DNA of 64,000 bases, taken from NCBI RefSeq assembly GCF_001638985.1, contig NW_017265138.1, forward strand, positions 1,240,001-1,304,000. The letters are read 5' to 3'. A model generated the notes under the pieces. That model was not told the origin of the DNA. It saw only the letters and a list, made by a program, of their open reading frames with translations, and searched no databases. Source of the stretch: Phycomyces blakesleeanus NRRL 1555(-). Taxonomy: Eukaryota; Mucoromycota; Mucoromycetes; Mucorales; Phycomycetaceae. Position 1 is the first letter of the stretch. The number at the start of each line of letters is the position of its first letter. Below are positions 13,201 to 24,644 of this stretch, in pieces. The position numbers were made by a program, and so were the translations under genes.

Positions 13201-13455
13201 ATGGAGGTCATGAAGGAACATGACGCGGCTGGTCATGACTCATCAGTACCTATCGTCAAACAACGGTCACAAAGCACCCGTACACTAGGCCACCAAACGC
13301 AACCGACTTATGCAGTTATAAGTGTAAATGACATTTGTCATCAAGTTGGTCTGGTCCAATACCCACCAAATGGAAACCAGTTTTATGTCATCGCGCCCTA
13401 CTATATCTTTAACAACAACATGCGCATTACTAAAGGCAATCTTTCCATTCTGTAA
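10261..13455 (+). CDS. Tnp2-like (CACTA/Plavaka-type) transposase of A-left, 7 exons
   Basis: The transposase cuts at the element ends and moves it. Start is the ATG at 10261 (MSSSNASQQRDRIS). Exon 1 holds a C2H2 finger, CDQC then 12 residues to HKRIH. Acidic residues follow. I read seven exons with GT-AG introns at about 10492-10552, 10803-10880, 11362-11440, 11793-11860, 12343-12417 and 13038-13103; the joined frame stays open to the TAA at 13455. Tnp2 landmarks: IGLYTNGF (where TDGF is usual), LAILPGPKKPTHLDSF, the Cys pair CRFC, FALDELHLIARGIGK (second acidic residue) and YSTRSMERVIGVFSKLIKS (catalytic Glu). The first catalytic Asp is Asn here and in A-right, X and Z. Apart from that it looks intact. 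Confidence 0.8.
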
Positions 13456-14084
13456 TCCTTTTTATTTTTATCTTATTTTTCTATATGCTCTATATCCTTA
13501 TATCTTTTATATTTTTTATATCATCCTTGTATCTTATATTCTTTTTTTAATTTTCTCTATTTCTTATGTTTTTTTTTAATCTCTATATGTCCCGTCTTTC
13601 TTTTCTTCTTTATATACTCCGGTTTTTTTTCTATTCTCTATACACCTTATGCTTTTCTCTTCATTCCCTATATGCTCTATACGCCATTACGCGATTTAAA
13701 TAAAATCAAATTGCCAATTCATCAAGATAAAAAGAATATCTAAAAAAAAAGAACGTAGTTTAAAAAATAAAAAAATGGCAGTTATGTTACCATTTCGTTC
13801 ACACATTCCAAAAATTATTAATCTTAATAATTGTTGACATATTTGATATTCAATAAAACATATATTTCAATACTCAAAGTGGTCATTACAACTTACAAAC
13901 ATTTTTTACACTATTGAAAATATTGTACAGCAACAAAAAAAGTGTTTTCATGTTACTTTTTTAAATTGCTACGAATGACATTACCATCTTACAACAAACG
14001 GCGGAGATTTTATTGGGTTTCGACCAAAAAAATGGCAGTTATGTGCCTACTTTTGGCCCAACTGCCATTCATCCCGCCGTAGTG
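13456..14084. repeat. 3' untranslated and subterminal region of A-left
   Basis: A low-complexity stretch rich in CTCTATATGC-like words (13480-13690) is followed by subterminal AAAAAATGGCAGTTATG words near 13775 and 14030 and the terminal CCGCCGTAGTG. ORFs called on either strand here come from the simple sequence and are not genes. Confidence 0.6.
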
Positions 14085-14207
14085 TTTGTTAAGCACTTTT
14101 TGTTAAGCACTTTGTTAAGCACTTTGTTAAGCACTTTTTGTTAAGCACTTTTTGTTAAGTACTTTTTGTTAAGCACTTTTTGTTAAGCACTTTTTGTTAA
14201 GCACTTT
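14085..14207. repeat. Tandem array, left piece (alpha)
   Basis: About nine or ten units of TTTGTTAAGCAC, with some 14-bp units carrying two extra T. It is the reverse complement of the repeat at 38668-38907 and lies exactly between the ends of A-left and C-left. Confidence 0.9.
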
Positions 14208-16036
14208 CACTGGAAAAATGACCTGACATACGTATGTGTAAAGGCGTAGTTACTCAGGTGTCAAGACAAGGTTTAACATTGAGTCCAGATACATATCACC
14301 ATGTAACAAATTCGTCTTAGCACCATGTGCCATGACCAGCTATACACATGTGTGGGGTCAAATAAAAATGACGTGGATATAGTTCTTTAGCACTTTTGGT
14401 ATGTTGATCTGACTTGGGATATTGAAAAGAGTTTTTTGAAACCAAGGTTTTATTTTTATATGTTTTATATGGAGCTTTAAAGGTGGATAATATATTTATT
14501 TTCGATCTTGACACAGTAGTATAGTTCAACATTACACCTCTTCGTTATCTTTTATATCCAATTAAATTCAATACTTGAGCAATTCTTTGGATTCTGAACC
14601 ATAGTATAGTTCAATCGTTTTTATTTTAATTTCAGAAATTGTTTTATTGGTAAAAGTTTATAATAGTATTTATTTGGAAAGAACAGAATGTTTCTAGAAC
14701 TATAACAATCTTATAGTATTGATTTATTGGATATCCGTTATTGCTTCTACTGGTCTGCTTGATACTGTTTGAATAGAATAATTATCTACAGAAAAGAAAT
14801 ACCTGAAAATATAAAAAGAAAGCAGACTGTTTGTTGAAATACAACAGTCTTTAAGAAGCATAGAAAAATTATTAGCTATGTGTGCTGGGTACTACATTTA
14901 ATGTAGTATGCTTTTATATTTTGTGTACACTTTTATACTTACATTGTAAATATTGGAAAAGAGCGAGCAAAAAATAGATGTCGATATTGATAATCCATGG
15001 CGTTCCTTATGATATCTTTCACTATAAAAACAACAAAAAACATTAATTTTTGTAAATCAAATAAAATAATAAATAATTTACATATCAGTAGCAAGAATAT
15101 ATATTAACAGAGATAGATTGTTTTTGCAAACACTTGATAGAACTCTAATGAAAAATAATAATATTTTATGTTAACATATTATAATCTTAATATAACTAAA
15201 ATACAAAATAAAGTAGTAATCCTTATCATATAATATTATTTCCAGCTGTATAATGTAAGGGAAATCAAAGATGGAATCAACAGTATTCATCTATAATAAG
15301 ACTTCATTTTAGTAAGATACATGTCAAAATAATATATATATATATACTATCTTGATACTTTTAACTAAATTCATTTGCAGCAGTTATTCTTGATGATTAA
15401 GTCTGTAATAAAAAAACAAGTCGGAAGGATTTTTATAGATGTCAATTTTGCAAAATATAATATTGACCTTTATTAATCTGGACAGCAATTGTGAAATGAA
15501 TGCATTTAAATGAAAGCAAACAACCATCTATTATGATAATAAAAGAATGTATTAATTTTTATTGTTTATAAAAAAGTATTTAATAAAGAAGTATGTTACC
15601 AAAAAAACCACTTATATAATAATGACAAACGTTGGAAAAGAGGAAAGGAGCAGAAAAGAAGAAAGAAAAAGATGTAATTTTTTTTCCGTGTTTGAAACAA
15701 AATACCAAAAAGCTTATCTAATAAACAATAGCAAAAAAAAACTGAAAAGAGGTGATCAATTGAGGCCAAAAAATGTATCAAGGCCGATTTGCATCTCAGT
15801 GTTTCAAGAAGTTGTGTTTGAAGTGTTTCTGAAACATCACTACCGCCTATAAATACTTAATATTTCTACTTGCAATTCAATTTCACTCACTCTTGGTTAT
15901 ATCATCTCAAAAAATCTACGTTGCAAACTTACTGTAATTTACATAAAAAAATAAATAGATTGTCTCTTACAAAAGAGAATAAAAAAGAAAAAGAACTAAT
16001 ATTAACAATTGAAAATATTATGATGTATTACAGATA
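14208..16036. other. C-left 3' region, remnant of small spliced gene
   Basis: This corresponds to 43873-45703 in C-right. Exon-like blocks matching the C-right small gene lie on the minus strand at about 14930-15295, but one splice donor is changed (GTAAGG to ATAAGG near 15235), so it is probably dead. Palindromic words ACATACGTATGT (about 14227) and ACACATGTGT (about 14344) lie close to the terminus. The 71-codon ORF at 14317-14532 is shared with C-right but has no other support. Confidence 0.45.
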
Positions 16037-17118
16037 ATATCTACCTCCAACCACAGACTCGCTCCTTCTCTTGCTAGTACTGATGTCCAGTTGCTACAAG
16101 CTTTGAATGCGATGAAAGAAGAGATGAAGGCCATAAAGGATAAGATCACACTTATGGGTACAAGAATTGATGTAGTCATCACTGGTAACATAACCGCCAT
16201 CAATGACATTGATGCCTTGTCTGCTCTCCCAGCATCTGCACATGTGCCCACTAGTGTTGCATCCACTTCTGCTGCCCTTCCCACCACTGAATCAGGTGAT
16301 ACTAATGCTGTATTTGTAAGTATAAAGATACAAAAAACACTTGCCAATCTTGTTGCTAATTGAAATATGATAGGGCTACATTCATGGTTATATGTGGAAC
16401 CCAAAGCTAAAATCAAGAGACCAGGCAGAAATCCAAGCGAATGTCATAAAACCAAAGTGGGCAGTTGATGTTCGTTTTGATCGCTCTTCAAATAGAGAGT
16501 TAGTCAAACAACTCTTATATTACTTGGAAAAGAAATTTGCTGGCACTGATATGAGGACACGCGACCTTTGTAAGTGTATATACACAAACTTCTGTAGTAG
16601 ACGTTGCCAGCAAAGGGAACTTCCGGAAACAAGACGAGCCTTGAATACTAATTCAAGAAGATCTGGCTGCGAAACTGATGTAAACTATATTTTCAATTTA
16701 TACTAAATAATAACAATTAGAATATTAATTGTATTGTCTTTTTCCTTTAGAACTACACTTGCTGTCGCCTTGCTTATGATGCTTACAAGGCTGACATTGA
16801 TCTCAAGATGGGTTGAAACTGCTCTGGACTGATCCAAAAGTTGGTCATATCTGAAGGCGAATCAGACAATGATATGTCCCCCTCTCAGCCAAGAAATGAG
16901 ATTCGTGTTGCTCACTCAAGTTGGAGAAGTGACAAGATAAAACCTAACAGTTTTCTTTTTTGAATGATGCCAGACTAAATGTTAATATATGTTTATTACT
17001 TAGTTTAACAAATTCCCACCAACTGCTTAAGAGAGTTTATGGTAGAACAGTGAAATCAACAGTCCCAATTGATTTAGATCCTGCTCTATCTCAATGGGCT
17101 CTTAAATATGGGTCATAA
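16037..17118 (+). pseudogene. Auxiliary gene of C-left, broken
   Basis: A four-exon gene matching the intact copy in C-right. The start codon position (16037) is ATA instead of ATG. Exon 1 encodes QLLQALNAMKEEMKAI, a helical segment; exon 2 (about 16375-16675) encodes WNPKLKSRDQAEIQANVIKP and the basic end; exon 3 (about 16751-16937) has a TGA in place of CGA (KMG then Arg). In the last exon 47 bp are missing between two AAATTC words, which also shifts the frame. It is convergent with the transposase gene. Function is inferred as for the other auxiliary genes. Confidence 0.75.
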
Positions 17119-17258
17119 ATAAAACTCATTTTTTGTTGTTTTTTTTTTCTTTTACTCTCAAAATTTCTTAACATATATGTATTGTTTGCAACATATATAA
17201 TAAGACTACATTAACTTATGTATTGAAATTTTTTATTAAAAATGAAATGTATTAAATA

Positions 17259-17853
17259 TTAATTGTATTGTTTGTGTGGTAAAGCATTGACAAGTATTTT
17301 CTTATTATTTGTACTGGTTTTATAATCACATGTTGCAACAACTGATGATATTCGATGTACTGGCAAGATGCATTCAAAATCACATGCAATAAAATCTGTA
17401 CTGCAGATGTCAACACTTTTCAACTCTCTTGAACAGTCATGCTCAATCTGGAATCACTTAACAAACACAAACACGTGTTTATCTTGATAAACGACACGTG
17501 TTTGGAGCTCGGTGTTGTCTACTGGTGGAGTGAAAGAGTGAAAGAAAAGGTACTGAATTTGGCCAGTGTATGCCAATCGATTATTGCCTTGACTTCCAAG
17601 GAACAGAGATTGTACAAATGAGCTGCAACCAGAAGCATCGTTACAGCCTTTGTATACCTGGCCAAGCAAATTGATTGATCTCAACTTTGTGATCTGATTG
17701 TCAACGAAGGAGAAGAAGGAGGATGGAAATTGATAACTTTCAAGACTAGGAATGTGATAAGCGACTTTATAATAATCAAGCAAATGAGGATAGTCAACAT
17801 CACTCATTGCTGACGAGGGCTTGATGTGAAGAGAAAACATATAGAGAGGAAGA
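17259..17853 (-). pseudogene. C-left transposase, 3' part cut off by element D
   Basis: The C-terminal portion of the family 2 transposase: AMSDVDYPHLLDYYKVAYH, then LGQVYKGCNDASG and YQDKHVFVFVK, ending at about 17259. The 5' part continues at 24645 on the other side of D. AGA at 17851-17853 is the target duplication made by D. Confidence 0.8.
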
Positions 17854-18110
17854 CACTGGAGAAATGACCCTGAATACCCTTGTGTGAAGGTTCATGGTTA
17901 CATGTGGATATTTAGAGCAATTTTTCATCTCAGCATGTTTTTTGGTGTACATGTTCATAAAGTCATGTTGTAATTTTCTATTGGCTTGGATATAATAATC
18001 ATCCAAATTATTTTATCATTATTATTATTATTATTATAAAGTTTGAACAAATAAAGTAAATGTAACACTTGTTTCCCTTTTATCTTAACATTTATAACAA
18101 AATAAACACC

Positions 18111-21100
18111 ATGTCCTCTACTTCTGAACTTTATAATAAGAAGTGCTATTGCACAAAATGCAGCGATAATCAACAAGGCTACAGCTTTGTTTCTACACGA
18201 ACCCTCCAGCGTCACAATAAAAGAGCAAGATATGAAGACATGGAAAAAAGTGAAAGAAGTATGTTTTGTTTTTCATTTTCATTTTCATTTTGGTTATTTT
18301 ATATAATGTTTTATTTCAATAGATGTATTTGTTCAAAGAAATCTCATGGATATTGATTTTGAAAGTAAGAAACGTTAATTGTGATAAAAAGAGAAGTAAA
18401 CTAAAAATTGAATTCTATATGTAGCTACATCAAACCAACAAACCGGACCCATGGAAGCAATGGGCGGTCAGACCAACTCGTCTGTTTGGGAAGGAGCCCC
18501 AATTTCTGACGATGAGGTTGCTTTTAGCAATGAGTCGAATGGCGAAAGCAGTGATGGTGATGAAAATAACAATAACAAAGAAAGCAATGGCAGTAAAGAA
18601 AGTGAAGACAATGAAGAGAATATTGTTGAGATTGAAGTTAAAGAATTCGATACTGAAGGTCAGTCCGTGTTAATTAACTAATAAAAAAAGACCCAAAAAA
18701 AATTCAAGGAAAAGAACCAAAAAAGAAAAATCTGAAAAAAGGGGGGGTGTTAATTTTTTTTGTTTTTTTTTACAATAGATCCTTTTGCCACCCCAAATAT
18801 GCCTGAAAATCCGGTACACAGGTTCATTGCTACTTTTGTGGTAATGTTTGCTTCCCGCTATGTGGTCAATAAGGGTGCTGTTATCTTGATCAAGTTCATC
18901 AACAAGCTCTTATCGATTTACGAGCAGGATTTCCAATTGCCCATGAGTCTTTCTGGTCTCCAAAGCATGACAGGATTCTCAGCCATGACAAAAGGGATTA
19001 AGAGATTTGTCGTTTGTCAGGATTGCCACAAGGTGTATGAGGAAAGTGTACCTGCTCCTTTGAATTGTGATTTTGTAAAGCTTGGTGCACATACCGCCTG
19101 TAATTGCAAATTAATGGTCCAATCATTGTCTGGTGGTTTGGTCGCAAAGAAGTCTTATGTATATCAGTCTCTCACACGTGCTCTTAAAATTCTTTTCCTC
19201 CATCCTGATTTCGAGCAAAAGATCATGCACTGGAACCAAGAATTCAAGATTACTGATACATTGTGTGATGTTTACGATGGTGAAGCCTGGACTGATTTGA
19301 AGGACAATGACAATGAAATTTTTGTTGAGCATCCTCATTCATTGATGCTGACATTAAACATCGACTGGTTCCAGCCTTTCGATGGTACTAGCTATTCCTG
19401 CGGTGCTATCTACCTGGTGATTAACAACCTGCCTAGAAGTGAGCGGTTTAAAGCAGAAAATACAATCCTTGTTGGCCTCATGCCCAGACCAAAAGAGCCA
19501 AAATCAGAAGAGATCAATCATTATCTCAAGCCATTAGTCGACAAAATGATACAGCTCTATCTTGGAATACAGATACCCACCTACCAGCAAACAGATGGTG
19601 CAACAGTTCGTGCAGCCTTATTGATGGTTGCATGCGATATACCTGCTGCCAGAAAGACTAGTGGGTTCACCGCACACAACAGCACATGCGCCTGTTACAA
19701 ATGCAACAGTCAATTTTCTCGTTTACCAGGCACTTCTTCTGTCGATTTCCGTGGATTTGATTGTGACCAGTGGCGCCATCGAAGTGATAGAGCAAACCGT
19801 GTGCATGCTGAGGAGTGGAATAGTGCGAGTACACCCTCAGAAAGGCAGCAGCTGGAGGTCGAATATAGTATTCGATGGTCGCAGTTGTATCGCCTTGGAT
19901 ACTTTGATCTAGTACGTGGAACGATCATTGATCCCATGCATAATCTTTTTCTGGGAACACCAAAGAGAATGATTTAAACATGGACAAAAATCAAAAAAAT
20001 GAAAAACAATGATCTGCTTGCAATGCAGACAGTTGCAGCAATGATGATATTGCCCAGCAACTATACCAAGCTGAAAACGAAGATAGGAAAGGGCTTTTCC
20101 CACATTAAAGCAGATGAGTGGAAGTCTTGGGTATCGGTGTACTCTCCCATGCTTCTAAAACCAGTTCTTCCATCCAATATGTTCAATGGCTGGATGCACT
20201 ATGTAAAAGCATGCTGTACACTTGTAAAGTCGTCAATCAGTTTCATCGAAATAGACCAAGCACACAGATATCTACAAGAATTCTGTCAATCTTGTGAAGA
20301 TACATATGAACCAAAAGTCCTCACCTGCAACATGCACCTACACCTCCATCTTCATGACACAATTCGTGATTTTGGACCCATGTATGGCTATTGGCTCTTT
20401 GGTTTTGAGAGATACAATGGTTTGTTAAAGAATAACAAGACAAACAGAAAAGACGGGTTTGAAACAACCTATATGACAAAATTCACTGCAGACGCATACA
20501 AAGCTGATTACGTACGAAATATGTTATCATGTCCAAGCCTCATTCCATTCCTTCCTCTTTTCGAAAAACTTATCTCTACGACCGCACCTATAACGACCTA
20601 TGCCACTTATGCTCCAACCAACCAACAACCTTTCTGACTGCAACAATTTGTAGACTCATCCTTAAGTCAAGCAGCACCTATCAAAGGCAATGAACCACTC
20701 CCCCCATCCACCTTTCTTTTACAGTCCTTAAAAGAATCAACAATGAGTGATATTGATTATCCTCAATTGTTAGATTATTATAAAATCGCCTATGCTATGC
20801 CCAATCTCATTTCTTACCACAATGCCAGATTGTCACAATATTTTGTAAATAACCGAATCACAAAATTGAAATCAATTGATCTCCTTGGCCAAACATATAT
20901 TGGGAATAACAGTTCTGGTAAGCGCGGGTCACTTGTTCAAGCTTTCTTCCGTAGCAGCAATGGCCGAACTTCAAGCCTATATACCAGACAAATTCAGTAT
21001 CTTTTTATACATTCATTTACTCTGCCTCCTCATCCAAACCACCGAGCATCAACATTACATCAAGACCAGCATGTTTTTGCATACATCTGATGGTATAATT

Positions 21101-21288
21101 TGACAAATGACAATGAACACAGAGATGAAGGTATTGCAATCTGCTTGCCAGAATTCTCTGCTGATAATTATCACAACATCTTGCGTGTACATCGCATACA
21201 CTTAGAGGTTGCAATTGCTGTAGATGTAACTGATATGAACGAAGAAAGAATGCTGATCATTCCTATGCCAAAAAAATACTATGCCTGA
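18111..21288 (+). pseudogene. Tnp2-like transposase of element D, three nonsense codons
   Basis: Starts MSSTSELYNKKCYCTKC at 18111; the first exon has a CxCxxC...RH zinc-like motif (CYCTKC ... TLQRHNK). An acidic Ser/Glu-rich segment follows (18451-18670). The main exon from about 18778 carries CQDCHKVYEE, LTLNIDWFQPFDG (first Asp), VACDIPAARKTSGF, HNSTCACYKC, DPMHNLFLGTPKRM (second Asp) and FGFERYNGLLKN (catalytic Glu). In-frame stops are TAA at about 19975, TGA at 20635-20637 (AGA in C) and TGA at about 21088 (TGG in C). All three acidic residues remain, so decay looks recent. Confidence 0.8.
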
Positions 21289-21441
21289 AGCCTTTATGAA
21301 TAATTATGCACTATGATTTTTTATGAGAATAATTAAATAAAAAACAAAGAACAAGTAATGCCTCTTTATGCATTTTTTTGGTTATTTAAAGTATAAGACG
21401 TTATGAATGAAGAAAAAAAGAACAAAAAATATAAACTTTAT

Positions 21442-22613
21442 TTAGGGCCCGTTTCTAAGAGCCCACTGAGGAAACTGTGACGCAATTGCATCAGGGACTG
21501 GTCCTTCAATGGTTTTGCCAAAAGCACATGACAGCAATTGATGGCTATTTAAGCCTAAATTGGCTACCACTTTGTTGTCAACAAGTGTGATGAAGTGGTT
21601 GTACTATATTAAAGACATTAATATTTTATTCAGTATAATACAATATAATATATTAACTAAATTAAATATTTCAACTTTCAAAAAACTAAGTACCTCATCA
21701 CTTCTCCAACCTGGACGACAAAGACGAAGCCCACTATAAGAAACATGAGGCGAAGTGCCATCGTCTGACTCACCAACAGACATAGCCTCTTCTATAATGA
21801 GCCCAGAGCAATCTCTTTTCATCTCGTCATCAATAGCAGTCTTGTTAGACTGGTACGCTGTTTTGCGACGTTTCAAGTGCTGTTGAAAATATTAAATTAG
21901 TTTTCTTTTTTTTGCTTTAAATTAATGACTTAGATAAGAATTATTCAAATAATAAATAAATAAAGTATAACTTACCTCCTTTTCGCAGCTACTCCTTCTG
22001 TTGCGAGCATTGTCTGACTTCTTTTTAGCCTGAGACTTATTAGCTGCACGCTTTCTGCTAGTGAAGTTCGTGTAGACAAAGTCATGAACATCACTTTTTC
22101 TCAGTCCTGCTCCTACAAAATTTCTTTCCAAGTAGGCAACGAGGTTTTCTGTCAGCTCAGTGTTTGGTGACTGATTGAAGTTGACAGCTGTGTTCCACCT
22201 TGGCTTGCCATTGTTGGCTTGAACTTCAGCCAAATGTTTTGACTTGAACTTAGGGTCCCACAAATGCTCCCGAAGAAGTCTCTATTGAATCTTGATAAGT
22301 TATTAAAGATATAACTTACTATATATATGATACATACATAGACTTTTGTTTTGTTGACTGATTTTGCATCAGAAGCCATGGTGGGAGAACCAGCTACATT
22401 CATTTCCATGCTCACAGGAGCAACAGCATGCACTAAAGCCATTGGCTGACTCTGCAAAACAGCAGACACAGGAGTGTTCGAAGTTTTTGCTTTGATATCA
22501 GCAACGTCTTTCATGACAGTGGTCATGTCACGACGCAAGATGGCAAGAGAGTTTGTCATCTCTCTCTCAGCAGGAGTGCGTCGAGTGGGATAGCTTTCAT
22601 TTTGGTTAGACAT
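21442..22613 (-). CDS. Auxiliary gene of element D (possible TNPA analogue), apparently intact
   Basis: Four exons on the minus strand. Exon 1 starts MSNQNESYPTRRTPAEREM at 22613 and includes a helical LAILRRDMTTVMKDVADI segment. Exon 2 holds HLWDPKFKSKHLAEVQANN, LVAYLERNFVGAGLRKSDV and a Lys/Arg-rich end (KKKSDNARNRRSSCEKE). Exon 3 includes AIDDEMKRDCSGLIIEEAM and CRPGWRSDEV. Exon 4 runs to the TAA at 21442 (FPQWALRNGP end). GT-AG borders keep the frame open. It converges on the transposase gene. No known domain recognised; a DNA-binding co-factor of transposition is inferred from the basic regions and from its presence in every family 2 element. Confidence 0.7.
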
Positions 22614-23243
22614 ATTCTATTAATTTAAAAAATATAAGTTCAAATTTGTATTAACTGTTAATGCTTTTATATTCTTTGAATAAATTTCTATTATACACTA
22701 CAATTATATTTATTATCAAACATACCAAAATAAAAGACAGAAAAAGATGGGAAGATAGAGAGAGAAAGTGTGAGTAAAAGTAAGAATAATTGTAAGAGTG
22801 CGTGAGCAAGGGTAAGTAAGATTGTAGCAAAAACGTATATTTATATTTCCAAAAAAAAAGGATGTCTAGTCTTGATTGATCTTGGTTAAAAGAATATATC
22901 TAAAGTAACTTCTTGTACACACACTGTGTAAATTGATACAAAGATTACTTTTAGATACTACACCATTATATCTATTATGCTTTTTGGATATTTTTTTTGA
23001 GTTTCATTTTTTTTAATTACCTATTTTGTTTTTTTTGTATTTTATTTACTTATTTTTTTTATTTTTCCATATTTTTCCATATTTTTCCTTATCAACCATT
23101 TTCTTTTCTTTTCTTTCTCTTTCTGATTTTTGTTATAACTGTGAATTTTACTGGTAAGATACATTCTTCTTAAAAATACTTCTGTACAGACAACAACAAG
23201 ATTAACACATTCTGTTGTCATAGATACATATATACTCTCTTAG
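22614..23243. other. D spacer upstream of small gene
   Basis: AT-rich, with pyrimidine-rich and TTTTTCCATAT repeats around 22985-23120. It should contain the promoters of the auxiliary gene (minus) and the small gene (plus). No ORF is supported, but the first exon of the small gene may be here. Confidence 0.35.
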
Positions 23244-23787
23244 TGTTTTACTATATTCGCAAACTTTTTTGGTAACATATCTTCTGTTTTTTTAAAGCAA
23301 TTCTTTTCTTCAAATGTAACTAAATAATAATTATTATTTCAGCTGTCATAGATACTAGCGTGTTTTTTCCTTCTGATGTATTCTCTTTACAATGGCCATC
23401 CGGATTAGTCCAGGTTAGTAACTATACTTCATGTCATCATCCTATAAAATTATTCTGACTTTTCTCCTTCTTTTTTATAGACAATATTGCCAAAAATACT
23501 CCCTACAATTAAACAAGACCATCAACATGGTAATATTTTATTTTTTATTTACTTTTAATATTTATCTGACAGAATATAATTTTTATTACAGATGAATATT
23601 CATCTGCCAAACACGCAATGAATCAAGAACCTCTATCTCTTGGCGCCATCATTGACATGGTAAGACTTCTTCTTTTATTCTCTTAATATGTATGATAGTA
23701 TTATTTATACTGTATATTAATATATGTTTTTTACTAAAGGTTATATCAACTCTTGACAAGTACTATCTAGGTCTACAAATAAATTGA
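23244..23787 (+). CDS. Small spliced gene of element D, 5' end not found
   Basis: A chain of short exons separated by clean GT-AG introns stays in frame: 23244-23271, 23343-23413, 23481-23529, 23592-23659 and 23740-23787, ending in TGA. The readable product includes VIDTSVFFPSDVF, LPKILPTIKQDHQ and LSLGAIIDMVISTLDKYYLG. Phases agree at each junction. I could not find the start codon, which must lie further 5'. The last part resembles the corresponding part of the C-right small gene (LSL...I...V...I). No known family recognised. It may be a third element-encoded protein or exons at the 3' end of a longer transcript. Confidence 0.45.
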
Positions 23788-24644
23788 CTTTCTTTGGGTA
23801 CGTTCATTACATATTCTGTCACCCAATTCACTCAAACTAACTTCTCTATATTATTTTCATTGTTAAAGAAATTATACTTGACGCCATGCCTCGAACTCTC
23901 AAATTTTTATTTTTATCTTCTTCAGTCATTATATTGTATGTATCCTCAAATTAATATATCACTCACAACATGTAAATATTTAAATACACATCTAACTTCT
24001 CTTCTATTATGTTAAATAGTATATGTGCCAAAGATAACTACTGAATATGAGGGTTTACAAACATTATATATAAAGCACTGCTTGATTTGAGTCATATGAA
24101 GGATACCGGTGAAGACGGCCCAAGGCATATAATATTATTCCAATACTATCAACCTAGAATCATTCTATTTTTTCTAATAAATACAAAAATAAACTATAAT
24201 TCAAACCAATAATAATTGAATATCAAGTAATTGGGGGAGCAGATAATCTATGACCTCATAATAAAGAGTGTTAATGATTGGCTTATAAGCAATAAAATGT
24301 CTATGGTTCTAACTATTCACCCAGGGATAGTTCAACAATACACATGCGACGTAGTCCCTGATTATTAACCTTTAACATGGAAACAGATTGTATTACAGCA
24401 AAAAAACAAAGTTTGAAATAAAGTTTTCTTGGTACTCTATTATATACAAAGATATAAAATTACTATTGACCCCAACTTCACTAGTGCTATCGAACTTTAC
24501 ACTTGTAGATAGCAGGTCTGTGCATATGTAACCAGATCAGCTTTGGTACCAGTGGAAATAGGCAAAACCCCACTGTAAAATGCGGAATATTCACAATAGT
24601 ATGCCTGAATTTCCCGGTGTGTATTTATTGTTATTTTTCCAGTG
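23788..24644. other. D 3' terminal region
   Basis: AT-rich sequence with no supported gene, ending in the terminal inverted repeat. A plus-strand ORF at 23794-24015 is probably chance. Confidence 0.4.

Larger units (their letters stand above)
6531..14084 (+). mobile_element. Element A-left: complete family 1 CACTA-like transposon
   Basis: The element is 7554 bp, with terminal inverted repeats CACTACGGTGGAGAA at 6531 and the complement of CACTACGGCGGGATG ending at 14084. It carries an auxiliary gene (minus) and a Tnp2-like transposase gene (plus), transcribed divergently. It is nearly identical to A-right (31115-38667) in inverted orientation: positions x and y in the copies sum to about 45198 along the whole length. 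It sits in element X on the left (flank ATT) and abuts a tandem array on the right (flank TTT). These flanks do not form a target duplication with each other but do with the A-right flanks. Confidence 0.88.
17854..24644 (+). mobile_element. Element D: complete family 2 CACTA-like transposon inside C-left
   Basis: The element is 6791 bp. It starts CACTGGAGAAATGACC at 17854 and ends with the complement of CACTGGAAAAATAAC at 24644, flanked on both sides by AGA (17851-17853 and 24645-24647), a perfect 3-bp target duplication. Gene order is transposase (plus), auxiliary gene (minus), small spliced gene (plus). Protein similarity to C is clear but far from identity, so D is a different subfamily. 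This is the cleanest and latest insertion in the nest that keeps its own duplication. Confidence 0.9.

Noticed and set aside
14317..14532. 71-codon ORF near the C 3' end, also at 45379-45594
   Set aside because: Shared by the two C copies but not seen in D; no start context or splice support. It could be chance.
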